DNA of 60,693 nt from Saprospiraceae bacterium (GTDB lineage Bacteria; Bacteroidota; Bacteroidia; Chitinophagales; Saprospiraceae), in contig JALWSS010000110.1 in the NCBI GenBank assembly GCA_026993525.1, forward strand, positions 1 through 60,693, written 5' to 3'. Shown in pieces: positions 52,829 through 60,597 of the stretch (position 1 is the first letter of the stretch; every line of letters begins with the position of its first letter). The position numbers and the translations under genes were made by a program. A model generated the notes under the pieces. That model made no database searches and was not told where the DNA came from. It saw only the letters and a program-made list of their open reading frames with translations.

Positions 52829-55573
52829 GTTCCTCACCTTCCTAATCCTGACGCACACCACTTTGTACTCCGGGCAGTCGGCAATGGTGTCGTGTACGTC
52901 GCTGGTCACCAGGTTGATCATGATCTCCGGGAAGTGGAAGGTACTGCTGAGCACGCCTGGTTTCACCTCATCGGTGACCCTGGCATGAACATTCACATAC
53001 CCACGGGCCGACTCCACCCTCACGAGGTCACCGTCGGAGATGGCGTTGTTGGCGGCGTCCACCGGATTGATCATGAGGATGTCCTCCCTGACCAGTTCGG
53101 CGTTGGGTGTCCGGCGGGTCATGGTACCGGCATTGTAGTGTTCCAAAACCCTGTTGGTGGTCAGGATGAAGGGATAGTCGTTCTGGTGGTCGAGAATTTC
53201 TTTCGTCTCGACAAAATCCTCAAACAAGAGGCGGCCTTTGCCGAGTTTAAAGGATTCGGTGTGGAGCACTTCCGTTCCGGTGCCATCGGGTTTGACGGGC
53301 CATTGCTTGCCGTTGTCGCCCAGTTCTTCCCACTTCACACCTGCAAAGAAGGGCACGATCTGACGGATTTCTTCCAGTGCAGTTTTAGCGGAATAAGGCG
53401 GTTGCTCGTAACCCAGCCGGTTCATCATTTCCACATAGATCTGTCCGTCGGGCTTGCTTTCACCGACCGGTTCCACCACTTTCTGCACCCGCTGGATGCG
53501 GCGTTCGCCGTTGGTGAAGGTGCCCTCTTTTTCGAGGAAGGAGGCGCCCGGCAACACCACATGGGCGTATTTAGTAGTCTCGGTTTCGAAGATCTCCTGT
53601 ACCACCAGCAGGTCCATCGCTTGCAGGGCTTTGATCACCCTGGCGGTGTTCGGATCGCTTTGCACCACATCCTCGCCGGTCAGCCAGAGGGCCTTCAGTT
53701 TGCCGTCGAGGGCGGCGTTGTACATCTGCGGGATGGTAAAGCCCGATTTGGTCGGCATGGGCCGGCCGTAAAACTGTTCGTATTTTTTGATGATCTCCGG
53801 GTCTTCCACCGGCAGGTAGCCGGCCCCCTGGTAGGGTTGCACACCCATGTCTGCCATGCCCTGTACGTTGTTTTGGCCACGGAGCGGATTCACACCACAA
53901 CCCCGCTTGCCCACGTTGCCGGTCAGCATGGCCAGGTCGGCGATCAGCATCACGGCATAGGTGCCCTGGTAGTGTTCCGTAACACCGAGCCCGTGGAAAC
54001 ACATGGCCGCATTGGCGGTGGCGTAGGTAATGGCAGCTGCCCTTACCTCCTCACGGGGCACACCCGACACCCGTTCCAGTTCGTCCAGGTTGATATTGAG
54101 CACACCTTTTTTGAAATCTTCGAAACCTTCGGTCCGGTTGTTCACAAAATCGGCGTCGTAAAGGCCTTCGGAAATGATGTAGTACATCATCATGTCCAGC
54201 ACAGCCACGTTGGTGCCGGGCCGCAGTTGGAGGTGGTGTTTGGCGTACTTGGCCATTTCGGTGCGACGAGGATCAATTACGATCATCGACGTACCCTTCA
54301 TGGCTTTTTGTTTGATTTTGGCGCCGGTCACAGGGTGAGCTGCTGTGGGATTGGCCCCGATCACGAGGATGCAATCGGTGTATTTCAGGTCCTCGATGGA
54401 GTTGGTAGCAGCACCGGTGCCAAAGGTGCGCTGCATGCCAATTGCCGTAGGCGAGTGGCATACCCTGGCGCAGCCGTCAATGTTGTTGGTGCCGATGACC
54501 GCACGGATCATCTTTTGCATGAGGTAGTTCTCCTCGTTCGTCGTCCGGGCCGATGAGATGCCGGCAATGGCGTCGGGCCCGTATTTGTCTTTGATAGCTG
54601 TCAGTCGCTCCGCAATGTAGTCGTAGGCCTCGTCCCAGCTTGCCCGTTCCAGCTTGCCGTTCTTGCGTATCATGGGGTATTTGAGTCGGTCAGGATGGTT
54701 GTAAAAGCGGAACGCATAGCGTCCTTTCAGGCAGGTGTGGCCCTGGTTCACTTCAGCGTTGTACGGGGCCCGGATGCTGTAGATCTGGTCGCCTTTCACG
54801 CTCACTTCCAACTGGCAGCCCACCCCGCAATAGGTGCAGGTGGTGCGCACCTTGCCCTGTCCGAAATCGGCCTTGCTTTGGTAAACATCGTGGATGGCAC
54901 TGGTAGGGCAAGCCTGTGAGCAAGCCCCGCAGGACACGCAGTCAGACTCCAGGAAGTTGCCGTCCAGCCCCATGATGATCTTGTTGTCGAAGCCGCGGCC
55001 ACTCACGCCGAGCACGAACTGCCCCTGCACCTCATCGCAGGCCCTGACGCAACGGTAGCACATGATACACTTGCTTAGGTCGGCGGTCATGTAGGGGTGG
55101 CTGAGGTCTTTTTCCCGGTCCGTGTGCACTTCACCCTTCGGGTAACGCACTTTGCGGATGCCCACTTTGGCGGCCACATCCTGCAGTTCGCAATTGCCGT
55201 TCACCTCACAAGTGAGGCAATCCAGCGGGTGGTCGGTCAGCACCAGTTCCACAATGTTGCGACGCAAACGCTGCACGGACGGGCTGTCGGTGTAGATCAT
55301 CATGCCCTCCTCCACCGGTGTGTGGCAGGATGCCACCGTTTTGAGCTGAGCACCATTGCCCATGCGGCCTACCTCCACACTGCACACCCGGCAGGAGCCA
55401 AACGGATCCAGGTTGGGTGCATCGCAAAGCGTGGGCACGTATTTCTCGCCTTTGTACCGCCTGATGAACTGCAAAATGGTCTCACCCGGCTGAATGGCAA
55501 AGGGTTGGCCGTTGATCAGGGCCGTGTTGGTTAGCGTAGCAGTGCTCGTGGCTGTTGTTGATTTGGTCAACAT
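52826..55573 (-). CDS. NAD-linked formate dehydrogenase, alpha (molybdopterin) subunit
   Basis: This 915-residue catalytic subunit oxidises formate to CO2. ATG 55573 is preferred over an in-frame TTG ten codons upstream. The N-terminal [2Fe-2S] ferredoxin domain (CDAPNLDPFGSCRVCSVEVG), the NuoG-type C-x2-C-x2-C His-Cys region, two [4Fe-4S] motifs (CIMCYRCVRAC; CVSCGACSQAC) and the domain beginning CTYCGVGC are all present. The Mo/W ligand is probably the Cys of ARVCHSPTA near residue 370, a cysteine enzyme rather than selenocysteine. The C-terminal molybdopterin-binding domain is complete. The NuoE-NuoF-like subunit that passes electrons to NAD+ is encoded upstream at 56379, with a toxin-antitoxin pair in between. 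The cytoplasmic type lacks a Tat signal, as here. The last codons merge with the octad array. Confidence 0.88.
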   Translation of the reverse strand: MLTKSTTATSTATLTNTALINGQPFAIQPGETILQFIRRYKGEKYVPTLCDAPNLDPFGSCRVCSVEVGRMGNGAQLKTVASCHTPVEEGMMIYTDSPSVQRLRRNIVELVLTDHPLDCLTCEVNGNCELQDVAAKVGIRKVRYPKGEVHTDREKDLSHPYMTADLSKCIMCYRCVRACDEVQGQFVLGVSGRGFDNKIIMGLDGNFLESDCVSCGACSQACPTSAIHDVYQSKADFGQGKVRTTCTYCGVGCQLEVSVKGDQIYSIRAPYNAEVNQGHTCLKGRYAFRFYNHPDRLKYPMIRKNGKLERASWDEAYDYIAERLTAIKDKYGPDAIAGISSARTTNEENYLMQKMIRAVIGTNNIDGCARVCHSPTAIGMQRTFGTGAATNSIEDLKYTDCILVIGANPTAAHPVTGAKIKQKAMKGTSMIVIDPRRTEMAKYAKHHLQLRPGTNVAVLDMMMYYIISEGLYDADFVNNRTEGFEDFKKGVLNINLDELERVSGVPREEVRAAAITYATANAAMCFHGLGVTEHYQGTYAVMLIADLAMLTGNVGKRGCGVNPLRGQNNVQGMADMGVQPYQGAGYLPVEDPEIIKKYEQFYGRPMPTKSGFTIPQMYNAALDGKLKALWLTGEDVVQSDPNTARVIKALQAMDLLVVQEIFETETTKYAHVVLPGASFLEKEGTFTNGERRIQRVQKVVEPVGESKPDGQIYVEMMNRLGYEQPPYSAKTALEEIRQIVPFFAGVKWEELGDNGKQWPVKPDGTGTEVLHTESFKLGKGRLLFEDFVETKEILDHQNDYPFILTTNRVLEHYNAGTMTRRTPNAELVREDILMINPVDAANNAISDGDLVRVESARGYVNVHARVTDEVKPGVLSSTFHFPEIMINLVTSDVHDTIADCPEYKVVCVRIRKVRN

Positions 55574-55629
55574 ATCATTTGAGTTTAAACCGGAACATTT
55601 CAATGTAAGCAGATGGTTCCAGCAAAGAT

Positions 55630-56112
55630 TTATTCTAATTCACCTGCAATTCTCAAGACCTCTTCATATAGCGAAGGGCGAATCCAAAATCCTGCGTCAC
55701 TTCTAAGCTGTTCTAAACAACTCCTAACTTCTGGAATTAGGCCAGTCTTTTTAGCCTTTAGCAAGATTCCGAGAGCACCTGTGTACTTGATTCCCTGAAT
55801 CCTGGCAATTTTCCTTCCCGCTAATTCATCAATGAGCAATAAGTCTGCTCCATGTTCTTCCGCCAGCACTATCGCTTCGGCTTCACCATAATCGAGTATA
55901 CTAAATAACCTTTCGACACTGGTTACATCTTTGACCTGCTCAACTTTGATCCATTTGGTTTTTTTCAAAATTCTTTGATGGTTCCTGATTCTCGACAACT
56001 CTGATGCAACTGAAGAAGGAATTATAATCTCCTGATAAAGTGAATGAAGCAGTTCAACCTGCCCTATCTGAATCAAATTACTCAGAGGAGATGTGTTACT
56101 GACAACTATCAT
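55630..56112 (-). CDS. PIN-like toxin (DUF3368)
   Basis: This 160-residue PIN-domain protein is probably a toxin ribonuclease. The N-terminal strand MIVVSNTSPLSNLIQIG is typical of DUF3368, where Asn often replaces the first PIN Asp. Further PIN acidic residues are seen in LDYGEAEAIVLAEEHGADLLLIDE (about 73-96). It overlaps the antitoxin gene by 4 bases (ATGA), the usual coupling of such pairs. Located inside the formate dehydrogenase operon, upstream of its alpha-subunit gene. Confidence 0.8.
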   Translation of the reverse strand: MIVVSNTSPLSNLIQIGQVELLHSLYQEIIIPSSVASELSRIRNHQRILKKTKWIKVEQVKDVTSVERLFSILDYGEAEAIVLAEEHGADLLLIDELAGRKIARIQGIKYTGALGILLKAKKTGLIPEVRSCLEQLRSDAGFWIRPSLYEEVLRIAGELE

Positions 56113-56378
56113 TTTCCATCTTCAATATCAAGGTTTTTCAAATCCTCCTCCAAATCACCTTCATTGAAATGGATATAAACTCCTCTTGCCGATAATTCTT
56201 TTTGGAACGAGATCAAATCGAGTCCAGCCAGTGCCTTAGCCTGACCAATGGATAATTTGTGTTGGCTATACAGGTACACAGCCAACTCCAGTCTTAGTTC
56301 CTGAGGTGTCATCTGCAATTGCTTCATCACCTCATTTGGGATTTCGATTACCATTTTCTTCAATTTTTCACCTGCCAT
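56109..56378 (-). CDS. UPF0175-family antitoxin
   Basis: This 89-residue protein has the pattern of UPF0175 antitoxins: KMVIEIPNEVMKQLQMTPQELRLELAVYLYSQHKLSIGQAKALAGL (helical, DNA-binding-like), then a short region that would bind the PIN toxin (ELSARGVYIHFNEGDLEEDLKNL). The ATG (56376-56378) touches the TAG stop of the NuoE-NuoF-like gene with no gap; a second start at codon 9 (56354) fits the family N-terminus slightly better. It overlaps the toxin by four bases. Confidence 0.8.
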   Translation of the reverse strand: MAGEKLKKMVIEIPNEVMKQLQMTPQELRLELAVYLYSQHKLSIGQAKALAGLDLISFQKELSARGVYIHFNEGDLEEDLKNLDIEDGK

Positions 56379-58034
56379 CTACCCCTCAAAATACCCTTTC
56401 AGTTCCTCCCCGAAATACTCCAGGGCATTGTAAACCGGGAGCGGCATGCCGCCGCCCAGGGCGCACAGCGAACCGGATTTGAGCGTATAGAGCAGGTCGT
56501 CAAAAAGCTGGCGGTCAATTTTAAAATCTTCCCTTTGGGCTTTCTGCAACAGTTCCATGCCCCTGACCGAACCGATGCGGCAGGGGAAACACTTGCCGCA
56601 GGATTCATGAGCGGTGAAGGCAAACAGGTGTTCCAGGTAAACCACCATCGGATAGTTTTCCGGAACGGAAACGATGCTGGCATGCCCCAGCAGGAAGCCG
56701 TTTTTGGCGAAGCTTTCAAAATCAACGGTCAGATCGTCAATTTTTGACACGGGCACCAGCCCACCCAAAGGGCCTCCGATGTGGAGGGCTTTCACGGCCT
56801 TCCTGAAGCCACCTCCCAGCTCATTTACCACCTGGCGGAGGGGCGTGCCCATGTCCACTTCGTAAACACCGGGCTTGTTGAAGGCGCTGTCGAGCGAAAG
56901 CAGTTTGGTACCCGTGGAGCGGTCACGGCCAATGGCTGCGAACGCCTCCCCTCCTTCGGTCAAAATCCAGGGCAGGTTGGCCAGGGTCTCCACGTTGTTG
57001 ACGACGGTGGGCTTGCCAAACAGGCCGTATTCCACGGGGTACGGCGGGCGCACCCGCACCTCGGGGCGCTGGCCCTCGAGGCTGGAGAGCAGGGCCGTTT
57101 CTTCACCACAGATGTAGGCACCTCGGGCTTTCACCACTTTTATCTCGAAACTGAAACCGCTGCCCAGGATGTCATTGCCCAGCAGGCCGGCATTGCGCAG
57201 CGAAGAAAGGGCTTCATTGTTGGTCTGTATGCTTTCCGGATACTCGTAGCGCAGGTACACCACGCCCCGCTCCGCACCGGCTGCATACCCGGCGATGAGC
57301 ATGCCCAGCAACATGGCATAGGGCCGTTGCTCCAGCACCCAGCGGTCGGAGTAGCTGCCGGGGTCACCTTCGTCGGCATTGCAGACGATGAACTTTGGTG
57401 CTCCCTTCGCCTTGCGGCAACCCTCCAGCTTGATGCCGATGGGGAAACCGGCCCCTCCCCTGCCCCGAAGGCCGGAGGCTTTGATTTCTTCCAACAGCTT
57501 TTCGGCCGGGGTGTCCAGCACTTGCCTGACGATCTCTTTGCACTGCCCGATGGAATAGCCGGCAGCACTCAGAATGCCGGCACCGGAGGAGGCGAAGTTG
57601 TATTGATCCTCGTGGGCCGTGGCGGCCTGTCCGTTTCCAAAGAGCTTGTGCACAGCGTCCTTGCCGGAGTAGTTGTGGCCGTCGTAATAGAATGCACTGT
57701 TTTCGTGGCAGCGGCCCAGGCAACACATTTCACCGATCTCTTCAGCTTTGAAATGGCGGCCCAGCTCTTTGCGAAGCGAGTCCTGGGTGCCGGCACACAT
57801 GCAGGCGGTGCCGTTGCACACATACACCTTTTTGCCCTTGTTTTCGGGCCGGGTGAAATCGTAAAAGGTGCCGGCCCCGTAAACCGACGCATCGCCAATG
57901 AGGTACTCATCGGCAAGTTGCTGAGCTGCTTCTTTGGTCAGGAAGCCTTCCGGCTCCGTCAATTGGCCCATCTTTTCAAAAAGACCGTCGTCAATTCCTT
58001 TTCTGCCGGAAAGTGCGGATATGTTTTTTGACAT
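56379..58034 (-). CDS. Formate dehydrogenase beta subunit: NuoE-NuoF-like fusion
   Basis: This 551-residue protein starts at ATG 58034 (MSKNISALSGRKGI). The N-terminal ~140 residues are NuoE-like with the [2Fe-2S] thioredoxin-fold ligands CNGTAC and CCLGRC. Next comes the NuoF domain: NADH/FMN site GRGGAGFPIG (about 190-199), the CNADEGDPGSYSD block (about 217-230), AYICGEETALLSSLEG and the [4Fe-4S] ligands ESCGKCFPCRIG with a later Cys. The protein would transfer electrons from the formate-oxidising subunit to NAD+, and is related to FdsG-FdsB and bidirectional NAD-reducing hydrogenase diaphorases. The only other dehydrogenase gene nearby is the alpha subunit at 52826, 550 bases downstream beyond the toxin-antitoxin pair. 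Confidence 0.88.
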   Translation of the reverse strand: MSKNISALSGRKGIDDGLFEKMGQLTEPEGFLTKEAAQQLADEYLIGDASVYGAGTFYDFTRPENKGKKVYVCNGTACMCAGTQDSLRKELGRHFKAEEIGEMCCLGRCHENSAFYYDGHNYSGKDAVHKLFGNGQAATAHEDQYNFASSGAGILSAAGYSIGQCKEIVRQVLDTPAEKLLEEIKASGLRGRGGAGFPIGIKLEGCRKAKGAPKFIVCNADEGDPGSYSDRWVLEQRPYAMLLGMLIAGYAAGAERGVVYLRYEYPESIQTNNEALSSLRNAGLLGNDILGSGFSFEIKVVKARGAYICGEETALLSSLEGQRPEVRVRPPYPVEYGLFGKPTVVNNVETLANLPWILTEGGEAFAAIGRDRSTGTKLLSLDSAFNKPGVYEVDMGTPLRQVVNELGGGFRKAVKALHIGGPLGGLVPVSKIDDLTVDFESFAKNGFLLGHASIVSVPENYPMVVYLEHLFAFTAHESCGKCFPCRIGSVRGMELLQKAQREDFKIDRQLFDDLLYTLKSGSLCALGGGMPLPVYNALEYFGEELKGYFEG

Positions 58035-58499
58035 AGTGGTTGTGGTTAGGTGGAGGAACTGAGGAACTGAAGGGCAGGGAAAAACCTCTAAAAACCCCAA
58101 TCCCGAGCTTGCCTCGGGACAAAAACCTCAAAAAACCCCGGTAAAAACCTCCGGAATAAACTCGCCGCTAAATATCCAAAAAAAAGCCAAGTCCGGGAAG
58201 TCTGTCAGCCATAAAGAATTCCGATCGTGTTCCGGGTGACGCCTTGCGGCAAGGTGCAGTTTTTTGGATCAAATCCGGGCAAACCTGCTGAAAACCTCCG
58301 AAAGGACAAAAGATTCAGGGCCTGCACAGGTTTAGGGGGGCGTATCAGGTTGCAACTTTCAGTTGCGGCCTGAATTCGTCACCTCCCGCCGATCGGGATT
58401 CAGCTTCGGGATTTCTTCTCACAGTGGTACAGAAGACACAGTTAGAAAACCTCTGTGGGCACTGTGGCCTCCGTGTGAGGCAAGGGTTCAGCACAGTGA
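58035..58499. other. Intergenic repeat-rich region
   Basis: No gene is visible. It holds a short octad run (58053-58072, AGGAACTG type), a CCCGAGCTTGCCTCGGG hairpin (58103-58119), a GCCTTGCGGCAAGG hairpin (58231-58244), the reversed end of the 199-bp repeat unit (58347-58372, GTTGCAACTTTCAGTTGC) and a CCTCTGTGGGCACTGTGGCCTCCGTGTG-like element related to 38327-38392. Confidence 0.6.
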
Positions 58500-58883
58500 T
58501 CATCCTGAAGACTTTCCGGATTGCGAACTTTTTGCAGGAGGCTGCGCTTTCAGTTTTTCGTTGTTGCTGTGCCGGTCGGCGTCGCGGCGGGTTTTCTTTA
58601 CGAGGTTTTCCCGAAGGGCATCTTCGAGATCAATGCCGGTTTGGTTGGCCAGACAAATGAGCACAAACAGCACATCGGCCATTTCATCGGGCAGGTCGTC
58701 TTTGGCGGCGGCGGCCTGTTCAGGTGTTTTGAAAGACTGTTCGCCGTAGAGCCGTGCCATCAGCCTGGCCACCTCGCCCACTTCTTCCATCAGAATAGCG
58801 GTGTTGGTGAGCTCGTCGAAATAACGAACCCCAACGGTTTTGATCCATTTGTCAACGACGTTCTGGGCTTCTTTGAGGGTCAT
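58500..58883 (-). CDS. MazG-like nucleotide pyrophosphohydrolase
   Basis: This 127-residue all-alpha NTP pyrophosphatase carries the MazG-type metal motif EEVGEVARLMARLYG (about 33-47) and DLPDEMADVLFVLICLAN (about 63-80), which supply the E-x-x-E and E-x-x-D pairs for Mg2+. A basic, Ser/Lys-rich tail follows. The enzyme cleaves NTPs or dNTPs to NMP and pyrophosphate, probably house-cleaning. It starts two bases after the TrpF-like gene ends, so the two genes are co-transcribed. Confidence 0.88.
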   Translation of the reverse strand: MTLKEAQNVVDKWIKTVGVRYFDELTNTAILMEEVGEVARLMARLYGEQSFKTPEQAAAAKDDLPDEMADVLFVLICLANQTGIDLEDALRENLVKKTRRDADRHSNNEKLKAQPPAKSSQSGKSSG

Positions 58884-58885
58884 GT

Positions 58886-59530
58886 TCAGGCCATTTCGAA
58901 GAGGTCAAAAATCTCGTCCAGCTCGTCAAAGCTCTTGTAACCCACCTTTTCCTCCGTGCCGCCGGTAACGCAAATGCCGTAAGGCTTCAAAGTGCCGATG
59001 ATGGCCGGCAGGTTGGCCGGGTTCATTTCAATGTCGAGGAACACCTTGTTGTGCTTGCAGAGGTTTTGGAACATACTGAGCGGATACAGTTCCTTGTTTT
59101 CGATCTGCGGCCAGGTGATGCCGGATTTGCGAAGGTTAAGGATGAAGTATTCACAAAACGGGGAGTAGTCGAGGAAGTGCTCCAGGATGTCCGTTTCTTC
59201 CATCGTTTCGGTGATGACCACCTCTTTGATGACGGTCAACTCCTTGAGCTGCATCAGGGGGTCCCGTTCGGCAAACATGCCTACCTGCACCGCGTCCAGT
59301 TTGAGTTCGGTGGCCAGCGACAAGATTTCACCGACAGGTGTGAGGTCAAACTCTCCCACGAATTGTACGCCGTCCACCCACTCCCGGATGGCTTCAAATT
59401 GTTCACTGCTCACTGCGTTTTCATGTCCCTGTTCCAGAACAAAACCCATCCAGTCCACCCCCCTGGCGGCAAAGTAGCGTGCATCGGTGAGGTTGGTTAC
59501 GGCATTGGCCTTTATGCTTATGTTGATCAT
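58886..59530 (-). CDS. TrpF-like (phosphoribosylanthranilate isomerase-like) barrel protein, active-site Cys absent
   Basis: This 214-residue protein has ATG 59530 as the chosen start (MINISIKANAVTNLTDARYF). The overall pattern follows TrpF: an N-terminal strand, DARYFAARGVDWMGFVLE, EFDLTPVGEILSLATELKLDAVQVG and a phosphate-binding turn CVTGGTEEKVGYKSFDELDEIF at the C-terminus. The catalytic Cys of TrpF (K-I-C-G near residue 7) is replaced by Asn9 (K-A-N-A), so isomerase activity is doubtful. In related genomes it is commonly paired with MazG, as here (two bases apart), and no trp genes are nearby. The function is therefore not tryptophan synthesis with any certainty. Confidence 0.75.
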   Translation of the reverse strand: MINISIKANAVTNLTDARYFAARGVDWMGFVLEQGHENAVSSEQFEAIREWVDGVQFVGEFDLTPVGEILSLATELKLDAVQVGMFAERDPLMQLKELTVIKEVVITETMEETDILEHFLDYSPFCEYFILNLRKSGITWPQIENKELYPLSMFQNLCKHNKVFLDIEMNPANLPAIIGTLKPYGICVTGGTEEKVGYKSFDELDEIFDLFEMA

Positions 59531-59628
59531 GGTTTTGTGCTTTGAATGCGCATCGCCTTCCGGCAATGATGTAACTTGCCCGCAAAGCTAACCATTGTTG
59601 CACAAGCAACTGTCCGGCAGGGATAAAC

Positions 59629-59958
59629 TTGCAAAACACATCGACATTGGAAAGATCCTACTTCGAAAAAGTCTATGAAGTCGTCCGCATGGTGCCCCGG
59701 GGCCGGGTGTGCACCTACGGCATCATCGCCGATTACCTGGCATTGGGATCGGCCCGAATGGTGGGTTGGGCACTGAACCACTGCAAGCCCCAGGACCAGG
59801 TGCCCGCCCACCGCATCGTGAACCGAAACGGCGAACTGACCGGCCGCAACCACTGGCCCCACCCCGACATGATGGCCCAATTGCTGGAAAGCGAAGGGGT
59901 GAAAGTCAAAAACAACAAAGTAGTAGAACTGGAAAAGATGCTGTGGCGGCCGGAGTAA
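59629..59958 (+). CDS. Alkyltransferase-like protein (ATL, MGMT family)
   Basis: This 109-residue DNA-binding protein of the O6-alkylguanine family has no in-frame upstream ATG; a TTG at 59629 is the likely start. The helix-turn-helix region RGRVCTYGIIADYLALGSARMVGWAL (24-49) is conserved. The active-site PCHR is PAHR here (Pro59, Ala60, His61, Arg62), so alkyl transfer is impossible. ATLs bind bulky O6-alkylguanine lesions and hand them to nucleotide excision repair. The gene is followed by repeat DNA. Confidence 0.85.
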   Translation: MQNTSTLERSYFEKVYEVVRMVPRGRVCTYGIIADYLALGSARMVGWALNHCKPQDQVPAHRIVNRNGELTGRNHWPHPDMMAQLLESEGVKVKNNKVVELEKMLWRPE

Positions 59959-59968
59959 ACAATTCAGG

Positions 59969-60220
59969 GATGAGGAATGATCCCATGCCGATGCCGAAGG
60001 CTTTCGGCATCGGGGGAGGGATGAGGAATAAAGGATGAGGGATGAGGGATGCCCCGTGCCATCCCGAAATTCTTCGGGATCGGCATCGGGGGAGGGATGA
60101 GGAATGAGGAATGAGGAATGAAGGATAAGGGATGAGCTTGCCCGGCTGTATATACGGGGGATGAAAAGAGCTATCCTTCCCTACTCCCTACTCCCTACTC
60201 CCTAAACCCTAAACCCTACT
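59969..60220. repeat. 7-bp arrays (GGGATGA/GGAATGA)n and (CCCTACT/CCCTAAA)n
   Basis: After the ATL stop, heptads GGGATGA and GGAATGA alternate with CCGAAGGCTTTCGG and CCCGAAATTCTTCGGG hairpins (59993, 60064). A partial copy of one end of the repeat core sits at 60134-60180. Then CCCTACT heptads and two telomere-like CCCTAAA units lead into the core at 60221. Confidence 0.88.
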
Positions 60221-60597
60221 CATGATTGCCTTTGGCCGGTTTGTCCTGCTTTCATGTGTAGGCCGGCGGCCGGGAGGCCCGCCAGAGTCGGACAAGCCGC
60301 CACTTAGGTCCGTCAACGAGCAAAGCTCGTGACGAGCATTGGGATTTTCATAGGAAAAGGAAGAATACGAGGCTTGATGATCGTGCTTACATTTCACCTT
60401 CAACCTGGCGGTTCAGAATTGGCGAAGTGCAAATTGGAATTCAAACAAATGGCAGTCGGTGAGTGCAAGCCAGGGGGCTTCACAGGGATGAGGGATGAGG
60501 GATGCCCCGTGCCATCCCGAAATTCTTCGGGATCGGCATCGGGGGAGGGATGAGCTTGCCCGGCTGTATATACGGGGATGAAAAGAGCTATCCTTCC
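60221..60597 (-). repeat. Dispersed repeat core, copy 2 (inverted, ~375 bp)
   Basis: The reverse complement of this segment matches 9683-10054 almost base for base, including the CGTCA-CGAGC hairpin, the GGCCGGCGGCCGGGAGGC segment and the CCCGAAATTCTTCGGG hairpin. Differences are a few substitutions and one extra CATCCCT heptad. No transposase or RNA gene is recognisable. Confidence 0.88.

Noticed and set aside
52892-54556. 554-codon open frame opposite the formate dehydrogenase alpha gene
   Set aside because: Antisense shadow with His/Val-rich composition; the opposite strand has a complete, motif-rich enzyme.
56781-58031. 416-codon open frame opposite the NuoE-NuoF-like gene
   Set aside because: Antisense shadow; no signal peptide, motif or promoter.
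58886-59530. Bona fide TrpF of tryptophan biosynthesis
   Set aside because: The catalytic Cys is missing and no trp genes are nearby; kept as TrpF-like.
59629-59958. Active O6-alkylguanine DNA alkyltransferase
   Set aside because: The acceptor Cys is Ala (PAHR instead of PCHR), so it is annotated as an alkyltransferase-like protein.
60181-60220. Telomere-like CCCTAAA units
   Set aside because: Just two units inside a CCCTACT array; most simply a variant of the heptad, not a chromosome end.
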